From Papilionanthe hookeriana x Papilionanthe teres (Eukaryota > Streptophyta > Magnoliopsida > Asparagales > Orchidaceae): a stretch of 64,000 bases of DNA. The stretch lies in the NCBI GenBank assembly GCA_022702705.1, contig CM040421.1:1054001-1118000 (forward strand), in the 5' to 3' direction. Both the position numbers and the translations under genes were made by a program. Each line of letters starts with the position of its first letter. The stretch's first letter is position 1. Below are positions 1 through 10,322 of this stretch, in pieces. The notes below the pieces were generated by a model. That model saw only the letters and a list, made by a program, of their open reading frames with translations. It ran no database searches and was not told the origin of the DNA.

Positions 1-99
1 GTCTACTCTGGAGGTTCCTACCAACTTGTGAATTGCCATGGAGAACGACCTATGCTTTCAATTAATGGACAATATTTGAAGAAGTATTACGCAACTTGA
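1..99 (+). pseudogene. Element A pol C-terminus (integrase tail), partial
   Basis: The window opens in frame in the last 33 codons of pol, ending NGQYLKKYYAT and a TGA at 97-99. The same ending (NGRYLKKYYAT) closes the pol of element B at 23647, so this is the end of the integrase C-terminal region. No stop interrupts the visible part. The rest of A's pol lies before the window. It fixes A's orientation and shows that the following ORF lies directly downstream of pol, as in B. Confidence 0.88.
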
Positions 100-429
100 T
101 GTTTCGAAGGATGAAATTTAAAAAAGGGAGTCTCATTCCTAGAAGCACAGGTGGAGTAATCATTTGTAACAGGGTCCGAACTCAAAATATAAAAAAATGG
201 ATGATAAAAAATCATTAAAAAAATGTGTTAAAAAGAAAATACGTGAAATCATAAAATTTTGATCCTTTCTTTTAAATTAGATCACTCCTGATCTTTCCTC
301 ATCTTTTTCTACTCTTATTAAAAACTAAAAAAAAGGAAATGAATAAAAGCTTTCCATTAATAAGTAAGTTCTCTTATTGTTCTTGTTCTTAGTACAACCT
401 CTGATCCTTTCCTTGTTTTTCGCAAGGAA
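100..429 (+). promoter_or_regulatory. Spacer between pol and ALKBH ORF with putative splice acceptor
   Basis: This AT-rich spacer has no recognisable coding. Near its 3' end lies a pyrimidine-rich run ending TTGTTCTTAG (AG at 391-392), 37 nt before the ATG at 430. Element B has the same TGTTCTTGTTCTTAG-TACA arrangement on the minus strand (AG at 23343-23342), about 40 nt before its ATG, although much of the spacer is diverged. This looks like a 3' splice site for a spliced RNA encoding the downstream ORF. Splicing is inferred, not shown. Confidence 0.5.
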
Positions 430-1917
430 ATGTCGAACGGGCGGTTGGTTCTGAACTTTAAGAATGGCGTGAGTCTAGCACTCGATGAAAAGAGGATGAA
501 GGATGGGGCCATAATTGAGATCGACTCTGATTTCACATCGGTCGGGCTACAGTACGAAGAAACTGATTGGACCCCAATTGACGGGGAAGAGTTCCACAGC
601 CAGACAGTGATGAAATTGGGTGGCTCAAATCAGCAGTCCACCAGCAAGAAAAGAAAAGCAAACACTGCTCATGCAATGGGGGAAAACAAGAAAGTTAAGT
701 CCGTGGTTGCTACAACAGAGGGCAGGCTTGTCAGCACCATTCCCACAAAAGTTCAAGAGGTAATAATAGCTACTCTCACTCTGACCCAACGAAGAAACAA
801 GAACCATCATATTCGCAAGATGCTGACCAAGCTAGCAGCGGATCAACATGAAGAGATAGTTGCTACTGTCAGTGCAATTACTTCAAAGAAAATGGTTCAG
901 CAAAAGCCAGAAAAGAGGAGATCAACTCCAACAACAGCAAAAAGAATGAAAGAAATTCCAAGAAGAGCATAAACAGAATCTTTGCCATGATGCCAGATAG
1001 ATGCACCAGTTTTGAAGAGTCTTGTTGCGAAAGCAACCCTGGAGGATGTCCTGACAGAGACTATCCCTGAGGAGCCGAGACATGCAGGAGAGCGTGCTGG
1101 GGTTGAACCATACATCTCACAGTATGTTACCAGACCTTGCCAGTTGCAAATAATTCTGGAATAGGAATTGGAAAGGATGCAGAATGTTGAAAAGAAAACT
1201 TTTGAATATTTTGAGAGAATTTGAGGCAAGAGAATCAACATCCTGGAGGGCCTTGAGATGCATACAGATGTGTTCTCAGACTATGAGCAGCAACAAATTG
1301 TGGACTGTGTCGTCGAGCTTCAGAAAATGGGTCGAGCTGGTCGTTTGAGAGAGAAGACCTACTCATAACCTCGAAGGTGGATGAAAGGAAAAGGAATAGT
1401 TACAATCCAGTGCGGGTGTTACTACAACTTCACTGAAGACAGAGAGGAAAACCCACCAGGGATAATCCATCGTAGTGAGGTGGATCTGATGCCAAGAATT
1501 ATCAAGAGAATGGTGAAAAGGATGGTGATATGGAGGGTATAGCCTGCAGATTGCATACCCAACAGCTGCATCATTAACATATACAGGGAGGGTGATTGCA
1601 TACCGCCACACATAGATCATCACGACTTCGTCAGACCCTTCTGCACAGTGTCTTTCGTCAACCAGTGTAACATCATGTTTGGATATGACCTCCGGATAGT
1701 AGGCCCCGAGAATTCCGAGGGCCAGTGGAGATACCACTACTGGTAGGTTCCGTCTTGGTATTAAAAGGAAATGGAGCGGACATAACAAAACACTGCATTC
1801 CAGGGGTGCCTGTTGAGCTGATCTCCGTCACTTTCAGGAGGATGGATGACAGAAAAATGCCTTTCCATTTTCAGCCAGATCCAGAGTTAGAGAGCCTTCA
1901 ACCCTACGAGCTGTGAG
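430..1917 (+). pseudogene. ALKBH9/10-like 2OG-Fe(II) oxygenase ORF of element A (broken)
   Basis: The ORF starts with MSNGRLVLNFKNGVSL and is open for 180 codons to 972. Homology to B then continues across stops and shifts to the end at 1917. The C-terminal half is an AlkB-like dioxygenase domain closest, from recall, to plant ALKBH9/ALKBH10 m6A RNA demethylases. Visible are CIINIY, the iron-binding HxD as HID (1609-1617), the block FVRPFCTVSF, KGNGAD, the distal iron His in KHC (1791-1793), and ISVTFRRMD. The Arg that opens RX5R in B is Leu here. In-frame stops occur near 1162, 1222, 1366 and 1540, and a 1-nt deletion near 1708 shifts the frame. The N-terminal half matches no family I recognise and has a basic, Lys-rich middle. 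It lies between pol and the 3' LTR, as in B, so it belongs to the retrotransposon. It cannot make full-length protein now. Confidence 0.85.
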
Positions 1918-2902
1918 CTACATGGGAGATAACACACCTCCAATGCACATCCGAACAGCATTTCCTGCCAAGGATGGCTTGGAAGGTGATGTTATTGTCC
2001 ATGTATCTCACTATTCAGACATGGATTTCGACAGATGCTTTTGGAAGTAACTTGCAAGAATCTTACACAATCCGTTTGGATTTATGTGGATTGTATGAGA
2101 TGCTGAATTTTCAAGGAAAATATCATCATGTTTTGGATCAAGCTATGTGATGTATTTTCAACAAATTGGAATGGAAATGACCATGTCTTGTTTTGCCTTC
2201 ACCTCTTTTGTGCAAATTGACTGGGAAACACCATTAAGTTAAATGAACTTCGAACAAAGAACGAAAAGATAAGAAAATGAATAAAGAACTCTTTTTAAGA
2301 ATCCGAACGTCAAAACAAACTCCAAATTAACACGAACTCTAAATAAATAAAAAATAAAATTGAATCACTAAACAAAAGAAACGAATCTAAATCTCGAATT
2401 AAATTTCGATCCGAATTCGTCGATTTAAATCTTTCGACTGAAATCCATTTGAAACTCCTTTTGAACCTCTTTTGAGTTGATTCTTCCCTGTAGAAGACTT
2501 TAACTTCAGTTTCAAACTTCGAAACTCCGAATATGAGATTCCCAAACTCAGGCTGTTTTCAAATCTCTTCTGATTCTCCGCGATCTCTTCCCTCTTTTGA
2601 GAAGGTCGACTGAGTCTACTGACACAGAACCACAAAATTTTTGATTTGGTTCTGATGGCATGGATTCATATCCTTCGCCAAACAATCAAAATTCGATCAA
2701 CTCTCCTGGGATGTGAAACACTTTCATGTCTCATTCCAATCTTCCACTAAACTAAAATTTCCACATAATCTTCAAAACTAAATCAAAAAACAAACTTCTG
2801 GGATTGGTACCTAACTTCCAATTCCCATCCTTCTAAGGCTGGTACCTAACTTCCAGTCCTCATTTCGAGATCGACACTTAAATTTCGATTCTCCTGAATG
2901 AA
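1918..2902 (+). other. Element A 3' untranslated region before the tandem repeat
   Basis: The first ~340 bp (to about 2260) are conserved with B at about 21500-21829, including the stretch around 'ccaaggatggcttggaaggtgatgtta' and a closing segment near 'gggaaacaccattaa'. After that A and B share nothing obvious until the region just before the 3' LTR. The remainder (2260-2902) is AT-rich, low in coding potential, and contains short runs resembling 'ggtacctaacttccaatt' that recur at 2808-2860 and 3420-3560. No gene is supported. Confidence 0.6.
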
Positions 2903-3400
2903 TGTCCGCCAAGTTCGCATTCCTTCCAAGAAATTTTTCCGCACTCTAATCCTCTGACTCGGGTATGAGACCAATAAGGCATCCTGATCTCGGTGTCCGC
3001 CAAGTTTGCTTTCCTTCCAAGAAATTTTTCCGCACTATAATCCTCCGACTTAGGTATGAGAACAACAAGACATCCATATCTCGGTGTCCGCCAAGTTTGC
3101 ATTCCTTCTGAGAAATTTTCCCGCACTCTAATCCTCCGACTCGGGTATGAGACCAACAAGGCATCCTGATCTCGGTGTCCGCCAAGTTCGCATTCCTTCT
3201 GAGAAATTTTCTCGCACTCTAATCCTCTGACTCGGGTATGAGACCAACAAGGCATCCTGATCTCGGTGTCTGCCAAGTTCGCATTCCTTCCGAGAAATTT
3301 TTTCGCACTCTAATCCTCCGACTCGGGTATGAGATCAACAAGGAATCCTAATCTCGGTGTCCGCTAAAATCGCATTCCATCAGAAAAAAAAATCTCCCAC
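2903..3400 (+). repeat. 91-bp tandem repeat, about 5.5 copies, in element A 3' region
   Basis: The marker 'tgtccgccaag' or close variants begins at 2903, 2994, 3085, 3176, 3267 and 3358, an exact 91-bp spacing. Units contain 'ctctgactcgggtatgaga' and 'gcattcctt..gagaaattt'. Long minus-strand reading frames here are by-products of the repeat. The array occupies the position where B carries an unrelated 82-bp array. Tandem repeats upstream of the 3' LTR are known from plant Tat/Ogre elements. Confidence 0.92.
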
Positions 3401-3956
3401 ACTTTTTAAATTTTAAGGTCGGTACTTAACTTCCTACTCTCTTTCAAGACTGGTACCTAACTTCTAGTTCTCACCCTTTTCTCAATCGGTACTCAATTGC
3501 TGATTTCTTCTCGAGGCTAGTACCTAAATTCTAGTTCTCTTTGCAATCCTAAGGTTGGAATCTAATTTCCAATTCTCATTTTAAATCCAAAATCTCTGCG
3601 AAATTCATCTTGAAATCAATCTCAAATGAATCTCAAATTAAATTAAAATTCTGATTAAGTCAAATTGCAACTGAAATTAAAACTTGAATTGAACATTCAA
3701 ACTCAAAATTGAAACTTGAAATAAAAATTAAATGAATCTAAAATCCAGTCTCTCCAGATCTTATGATTTGGAATTCACCACCTTTTTCCCTAGCGAGAGT
3801 TCTTGAATCTTCAGTCTTGGAGATTTACCTGATACTCCCCAGTAGAAATTTCCTACAATTCGTTCTGAGTTTATCACTCGAACATTTTTGTTGGCTTTGT
3901 TGATCTCTTCGGTCAACGCTAATACTCGCGATGTGCTTGGTTAGCACACCACACCT
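3401..3956 (+). other. Element A region between tandem repeat and polypurine tract
   Basis: This AT-rich stretch has no coding signal. Its last ~200 bp (from about 3765), including 'ccctagcgagagttc', resemble B at about 19275-19490 on the minus strand, so it is conserved sequence flanking the variable tandem-repeat module. Confidence 0.6.
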
Positions 3957-3970
3957 ATTGGGGGTCCATT
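3957..3970 (+). promoter_or_regulatory. Polypurine tract of element A
   Basis: The sequence 'attgggggtccatt' directly precedes the LTR start TGTTGACCTCA at 3971. B has 'attgagggtccatt' in the same place on the minus strand. It would prime plus-strand DNA synthesis. Confidence 0.6.
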
Positions 3971-4297
3971 TGTTGACCTCATTTTTGGTGAGGTCTGATC
4001 CCTCTCCTTAATACTTAGGATCTAACCAAAGGTTTTCCCTTCGACTATCCTAGAGAACTAGAAATGGGACCCACCACTTAGAAATTCAAAACACTTCTTG
4101 ACTCCCTTCAAACCCCACAATTTTGACTGTAAACCCCCAGGTCACTTGGAGGGCTGAAATCAATATGTGGAGGTTTAAAGGATGAGTTTTCTATAGGATT
4201 CTTTGGCCTTAGGATCACCCTGGGTGGCCTGGTCTTGGTAAGGGAAAGCTTGCACAAACCACACTCTCACCCAACTCAACTCCCTGACTCATGTAGG
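3971..4297 (+). repeat. Element A 3' LTR, first part
   Basis: It begins TGTTGACCTCATTTTTGGTG, matching the LTR starts of B (minus strand from 19262 and 39867) and G (62312). It carries a short inverted repeat of the type gacctca..tgaggtc at its tip. It breaks at 4297 because of the insertion of C and resumes at 43301. Confidence 0.9.
4293..4297. repeat. Target-site duplication of element C, left copy (gtagg)
   Basis: The 5 bp before C pair with 'atagg' at 43296-43300, one mismatch. Removing C plus one copy restores an LTR that aligns with the LTR at 62312 (ctgactcat..agg..catggatgg). Confidence 0.75.
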
Positions 4298-6039
4298 TGA
4301 CCTCAATCCGCGAACAACGTAGTAATTTATGCTCTAAAAAATATGTTATAGTCAATACTTTGACCCAAATAATAATAGCGGCCAGTGTATATAAATATAA
4401 TTTTATGGAAAATATTTTAGACACTAGAGGTACTACGCAAGTATACGTATCTTTTCAAGTCATATAGGACTTTAAATAAAGACCCCAGTATCGATGCCAC
4501 GAGGAGGTTTATAGATTTTTAAATATTTAAATTTTATATTTATGTATTTCTTTTAAAGTTTTAAATTTAATAATTAATTTACTAAAAGCAGAATTAAAGC
4601 AGTACAAAATAATGAGTGATGTAAATAATAATAAGCAAACAACTTTCTTCCTTTCAATTAATCCAAAACTTTTTAGATAATATAATATTCGTGGAGAATA
4701 TAAATTTATGGTATTGTGCCAAATAGAATGAGTCCTATTCTTTACCTTCGCTCGATGTATTGTTAGCAGAATGGGTTAATCTTGGATCACACTACTAGAT
4801 GTCCAAGGGTGGCTATGGTCGGCCCTACGAGTTATCCGTTCCCTCTATATAAACCAAAGTACAAGAATTTAGTCTGTCACTCTAAAAACTTATCAATTCT
4901 ACGCCCATTGAATAATATTTTCTTATTTATTTGCACTTCACCTTGAATACCCCGCACTAGGCCTTCGACTACCCAATGATTCATGTGATATCTACTAGTT
5001 AAGAGTTCATCTCCTTCTAGGTCTCAAAACTCTTTAACAAATTTTTATAATTTAAATGGCCAATTTAAATAGTAAATTAAGATCCAATATTAATATCATC
5101 AAAATATTTAAAACATATTTTAGTTTCTAATTCTCCAACGAATTTTAGATTATCTTATTTATCTTTTCATAATTAAAAGGAGAAAGTAAAGTAACTACTC
5201 AGAAGACATTGAATCTAAATAACAAGACATATAAATAAAACTTTAAATAAAATTACAAATACTTATCTCAAGTGTTTCTCCAACTGAACCTCTAGTTCCT
5301 ACTGACTCCAAAGCGAAATAGACTTCAAAAGCACCAACTCCTCCAAACTCTCAATACAAACTCTAAATAAAATAAACTCACTAATTTATGAAGGAAAGTA
5401 AACTAAAAGTATGACCCTTAAAATTAGCTCTTTAATTTTTGGATTTCTTATTGGGCTACTTGGGGTGGTTGTTTTTCTCTGTAGGAATAGCCTCCTATTT
5501 ATAGGCTTCATGGGTTGCCTAAGGCACCTCTTCAAAATGTGTCCAAGTTCAATGAATCTTCTAAAAAGTGTGTCTTACGCCTAGGCACCGGCATGTAGCG
5601 CCTAGGAGCCGGACTCCACATCCAGTTCTTCGCATCTCTTCACTTTGTATCGCACCTCTTCGCAATCCAAACTGTTTCCAAGCGTCTAAATACAATGTAT
5701 CACATGTCCTATAATCCAGGAATAACTGCCAATCTTCTAGATGGTCCAATAATTGCTCTAACTGTCAAAATAACCGTCCAAAGTAGTTATAAAAACCGTC
5801 ACAGATTTGGTATCAAGCTGGCGATTAGGCGCCGAATTCATTATTTTGGCAATTTTGCATTTTGGCTCCATTTTTGCTCCTTTTTGCGCGTTTTTCATTC
5901 TTTTTCATCTTTTTTTCCTTTTTGAACATTTTTGCATCACCTACATCCAAAAACATAAAATACCTTTCATTAATGCATAATATCCTAAAAAATTTGATAA
6001 AAATCAAGGCATAAAAACATGTATTTTTTTCATGGATCA
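4298..6039 (-). repeat. Element C 3' LTR
   Basis: The outer edge reads TGACCTCAATCCGCG, like the LTR starts at 59313 and about 54015; the inner edge ends 'catggatca', as at 43287-43295. From about 4840 onward it matches 42117-43295 closely, apart from small indels near 5820. It contains 'agcgcctagg' type motifs near 5580-5610. Length is 1,742 bp. Confidence 0.88.
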
Positions 6040-6055
6040 AAATCCCCTAAACTTA
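6040..6055 (-). promoter_or_regulatory. Polypurine tract of element C
   Basis: On the minus strand 'taagtttaggggattt' abuts the 3' LTR. Element D has a near-identical tract at 56647-56662. Confidence 0.6.
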
Positions 6056-7407
6056 AACGTTACTTGTCCTTAAGTAACCTTTTTTACTATATAAAATGTA
6101 TAACATTTGGAATAAAGGTAAATATTTAAGATTCCTTGTAATTTTTGATTTTATAAAGGCTTTAGTAAATCATTAACCAAATTTCACTATCTAAGTTTAA
6201 TTTTAAGAATTTAAAGAATATTTAACTACCAAATTGTAAGACTTCAAATATTTTTCATTGATTTCGAAAATAATTGTAGTTTATTATATTAAGATCACAT
6301 AAATTATTTACAAGGAAAAGATCTTCATGAAAATCTTTTTTAATAAAGATACATGCATAAAAATTAAGTAAAATATGTAATTAGTTTTCTTTTTATAAGA
6401 TAATTCAAGTGAAGCCAATTTTTGATTAGGCATCTCCTCAAGCTTCTCCTCACTTCTTCTCTCTTTTTTTTTTCACAGTGAGGATTATTGTATCTGGATA
6501 GCCTGTTAATGTTTTTGAACTTCACTATCCTTAACTTATATTTTCAAACTTATACATTTTCACTTAATTATTATAACATGAATAGTTTTCAAGAAGACTT
6601 TCAATCTTTTTCTTTTTCAAGTTATAATTCTTGATTTCTTAATATTTCTAAAATTCAATTATCATTATCATGAATAAAAAAATTCTTAATCTTACTCTTC
6701 TTTAAGTTGAATAATTCTATTCTTAAAATCAATCAATGTTATTAAAATTTTTGGTTGAGTTTACTAAATTATTTATAATTGCAAAAATTTAAGTGATCTT
6801 AAATAGATTTTTCATTCCTTATGTTATGTTAATATTTTTTTTAGAAAATATTAGCACTTTAAGGACAAATAAAATTTAAATTTGCATGTATTTTCCCTTC
6901 CCCCAAACTTAAGTTTTGATATATCAAGAAAAATTTTAAAGTATGAGAGAAAGAAAGGCATAAATTTAAAAAGGAATTTTCTTATAAGTATGTAAAAACA
7001 GTCTACAAAGAAAAATTTACTTCTACACATGCCTTTTATGAATATTACTGAAATAATGAAGCATATATAAAAGTAAGCAGGCTCAATTTTTATATCATTA
7101 GCAAAATTAAACGACTATACTAATCACAATAATAGAAACAAAACAACATCAATACCTATATAATAATACTAAACAGTAGGCTAAAACAGAAATAAACATT
7201 TATCATAGAAAATGAAAAAAAATTCATCCATATTTTAGTCTTAAACACATATCAAACTAGATACTCTAAAAACAGTCTCAACATAAAAAAAATCCACACA
7301 AAGTTACTTAAACAAATCGACACTAACTACAATAAACTAATTAGTACTAACAAACAAGAAATAAACCAAAAACAGAATCAACTCATCTCCAGAGGTAAAT
7401 CAAGCTA
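6056..7407 (-). other. Element C 3' untranslated region
   Basis: Very AT-rich sequence between the ORF3 stop and the polypurine tract, with a T-run near 6466-6473. D has a similar AT-rich region (56660-58160). No ORF is supported. Confidence 0.6.
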
Positions 7408-8553
7408 CTAATCACTATCTGTAGCCTCGTCATCGTCATCACCAAAAGAAAATTCCACATCCTTTGGATCAACATACGGTGAAAATCTAGGACGAGTAGG
7501 AACTCGAACATCATGCTCACCCTTAAAGAATCTAACTAAAGACTCTGAATACTCAGCATCATAGTAACTTTTCCTTTGGGTATATTCAGATAGATGATCA
7601 ATCTTCTTATCTATAGTATATAATCTGCAGTGAGTTAGAAATAACTCATTCTGCTGCTCCATAAATTGATCATGCATTGATTCCCAGAAACTAGATGGTG
7701 GCTCAGTAGTAGAAGTAGAAGCTCTACCTGGAGTAGGTACAGAAGTAGAAGAAGCAGAAGATCTCTTCCCGTGAAGACGATCATAAATACTAACACTCTC
7801 CTACCCAATAGGCTTTGTAGTCTTCAGCTTCTCCTCTAAAATATCAGCAATAACTCCATTGCTCACACATAAAGAATATATCAAGGATGGGAATCTTAAT
7901 CCCACAGAAGTGCTGGATCTTGCAATAGACTCCACAGAATCATAGATAATACTGCCAACATCTATCGGCTTCCTTTCCTGAATGCATTAGTTCAGAATAG
8001 CTCTATCTCAGGTAACTTCACTCAGGTGGTTGGAAGGAAGTAGTCTAGCAGAAATAAAATAGTGCCAGGCCTTTGAAATACCATTGAGCTTAAAAGATTT
8101 AAAGTTCACCCGTTTGTTGTTCTGGATCATCCAAGCTCCAGTGACATCAGTTAGATATGCAATAATCATCTCCAAATCTCCTTCAGATGGAGATAGACCA
8201 GAATAGTAGCACTCGATGGTAGGTGGTAGGCCGTAGAAAATATTGATCCGTTCCTGCATGAATCCCACTCCGACACCTCTAACGAAGACTTCGTAGTCTT
8301 CCGCATCCATAAAGTTGGCATAAAACTCTCGTACAACAGGAATAACAGCAACAACAGTGAAATAACAGAATCGCTGCCAGTTGTGTGCAACGATCGTGTT
8401 CACGATCATCTCTCTAGGATTGTAAAAACTGTGCTCCGAGATAAATTTCCTTGATGACCCAAATTCGTGATAACGAAAGTGTGGTGTTGGAGTAGCGAGC
8501 TTGCTGCTGTCAAAATTTTCTCGTGCTTTTCCGCGCTTAGATTTAGGTGCCAT
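7405..8553 (-). pseudogene. Athila-type ORF3 ('putative plant transposon protein')
   Basis: A reading frame of about 382 codons runs from an ATG at 8553 (MAPKSKRGK) to a stop by 7405, interrupted by in-frame stops near 8007, 7986 and 7801. The first 181 residues match the plant transposon protein found after pol in Athila and related elements: NWQRFCYFT, then FYGLPP, then an N-K-RVNF block and AWHYFISARLLPS. The C-terminus is acidic (FGDDDDEATDSD). D carries a homologue (58166-59312) with the same block order and acidic tail. Its biochemical role is unknown; it has been discussed as env-like, but I see no signal peptide or clear membrane segment. Confidence 0.8.
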
Positions 8554-9389
8554 CTAAACATAAAAGAAAACACAAATAAATAAAGGAATCAAAGATCTAA
8601 ACTCTTTTAAGCTTGAAAAATTTAAAATGAGTTAAGAAAATCCATGGAGAATTTCTAAAAATAAAAAATTTCTCTCGAAAATTTCGGTTTTTAGCAAAAA
8701 TAGGAAAATCCATGGTAGAAATAAAAAATAAATGGATTAGAAGGTAGATCTGACCTTAAGATGAAGAAATCGAGTGATTTCGGGCTCAAATAAGTGACGT
8801 TTTGACCTCAAGATGGATCTAAGGGGTGTATTTTCGTGAAAATGAGGAAGGGGATGAAACTTAGGCGTCGTCCATGGCTTTTGGGGGTTTAAATCCCGAT
8901 TTTCGGGTAACAGGCCGAACCGGCGCTTAGGGGCCGAATTCTGGCGCCTAGACGCCAGACTCGCCTTTCACAAAAATCATTTTTTTAAAAATTAATTTTC
9001 CACCAAAACTCACAAATTCAACTTCTAATTACTCAAATAAGAGTATTGCTTCAGTTTATAACTTCCAAAATATTTTCCAAAAATTTTAAAAATTAAAAAA
9101 TAAATCCATCAATTAAATACAAGTTTAAGTCAAACTCTTCTAATTCCATTCATAATCTTCAATTTCGGGCTCAATACAATACAAATAAGTACAATAATAA
9201 GATTCAAGTCTTACTAATAATCAAACAAAACAATTTCAAAGCAAATACAACACACATTGAACAATAAAACAAACACACAAACAACACAATCGATTTACCA
9301 AAATCGATACAACGACACACTAGATAAAGTCTCGATCTAACCACATTTACTATCTAATCTTCAAATTAGAAATTTCCATTTTCGTCGTA
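8554..9389 (-). other. Element C intergenic region upstream of ORF3
   Basis: No convincing ORF. Near 8920-8970 there is a GC-rich pair of motifs ('ggcgcttaggggccg', 'ggcgcctagacgcc') in an otherwise AT-rich background. D has the equivalent motif cluster at about 61670-61750. Confidence 0.5.
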
Positions 9390-9790
9390 ATGAAGATTAC
9401 TTGTCCTACTTGGGAAGAACACTAACGCTCTTGGAAAATTCGTAGCTGTTTTCTCGTTTATCCATTTGTTCTTTGCATACATCTCCACTTGAGCATCTTA
9501 ATAGGCCGCTAGATGATCAAATTGAAGCTTTGCCTGCCATTCCAGATGCTCGATTTGATGATACATCTCATGGAGGCGATCTCCAATGCTTTTGAATTCC
9601 GCTTCAAACTTATCTAGACGACTCAACTAACAGCAATGAAACCATTGAAGTAAGGTTGATGATCCTTAGAATACTTATCTCTAGCCTCTTCTCCATGATT
9701 TCTTCTCTCCATTTCTTCAAAATCTTCTCTTATCTCCTCAAGTATGAAGCGTAAAGGTCATAACTATGATTGCTTAGGGATTGGGGACGA
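9385..9790 (-). pseudogene. Small post-integrase ORF of element C (ORF2), degenerate
   Basis: Across stops and one shift the minus strand reads a charged helical protein: blocks EEIREDFEEMERRNHGEEA, then LDKFEAEFKSIGDRLHEMY, then NKWINE. D retains the C-terminal end at about 62150-62311 with the same NKWINE block, so a coding origin is supported. Product unknown; heptad-like spacing suggests a coiled coil. Confidence 0.5.
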
Positions 9791-9839
9791 AGATGGGGTA
9801 GTTTATAGGAGAAAATCGTGTGAAAAACTGAAAATTTTT

Positions 9840-9975
9840 AGTTTTTACACGACCCAGTAACTGTGGCGCTTAGGCGCCAAATCTAGCGCCTAGGCGCCGG
9901 ACCCATCGACACATAGTTTACTCTGGCGCTTAGGCGCCGGATTTTGGCGCCTAGGCGTCGGAACCATGTTCGACT
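9840..9975. repeat. Cluster of GC-rich palindromic motifs (GGCGCCTAGGCGCC type)
   Basis: Four imperfect copies of a dyad of the form ggcgcYtaggcgcc occur within 115 bp: near 9864, 9886, 9924 and 9946. The same core occurs at 8925-8960 and in the C LTRs (about 5577-5612 and 42846-42890). The surroundings are AT-rich. Confidence 0.7.
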
Positions 9976-10322
9976 CCATTTTGCCTAACGTCAAATTTCA
10001 AAGTTTCGATCTAAAAAATAAGTAAATTAGAATGGTATGATCAATATAAACTCGGTAATTAAAACAATGAAGGTTAATTTGATCTCCTTTTTACTTACAT
10101 ACAAAATGGAGTGATCCAAAGTCCAAACTTTATATACTTCAAGATAATCTTTAACTTAAGTCAATAAAGACTTGTTAGCATCCAAATTTCTAAAGTTATA
10201 TAAAATTAGTCAAGACCGAGGCATAACCTTACATTAAAAAATGTAAAAACACACAAAAATAACTATGGATTGCCTCCCACAAAGCGCTTCGTTTAACGTC
10301 GTTAGCCGACCTAATTAAGTCT
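9976..10322 (-). other. Element C spacer between integrase and ORF2
   Basis: AT-rich, no coding signal seen. The end nearest integrase contains 'ggattgcctcccacaaagcgc', a sequence type often found just after pol in plant Ty3 elements (recall only). Confidence 0.4.

Larger units (their letters stand above)
1..4297 (+). mobile_element. Element A, 3' half: Ty3/Tat-like LTR retrotransposon with ALKBH ORF (first segment)
   Basis: This is the 3' part of a plus-strand element of the same family as B. In order it holds the last 33 codons of pol (1-99), a 330-bp spacer, a broken ALKBH-like ORF (430-1917), a conserved 3' untranslated block (about 1918-2260), a 91-bp tandem repeat (about 2903-3400), a polypurine tract and the first 327 bp of the 3' LTR (3971-4297). 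The LTR stops abruptly at 4297 where element C begins and continues at 43301. Joining the two sides restores colinearity with the LTR starting at 62312. The 5' part lies outside the window. Confidence 0.9.

Noticed and set aside
430..1917. Host ALKBH gene or processed pseudogene
   Set aside because: Both copies lie at the same place between pol and 3' LTR in independent insertions, with the same spacer and the same non-ALKBH N-terminus, so it is retrotransposon cargo.
2878..3276. Minus-strand ORF of 132 codons with repeated MADTEIRMP
   Set aside because: It is the 91-bp tandem repeat on the antisense strand of A.
2903..3400. CRISPR-like regular repeats
   Set aside because: The repeats are contiguous 91-bp units without unique spacers, within a plant retrotransposon.
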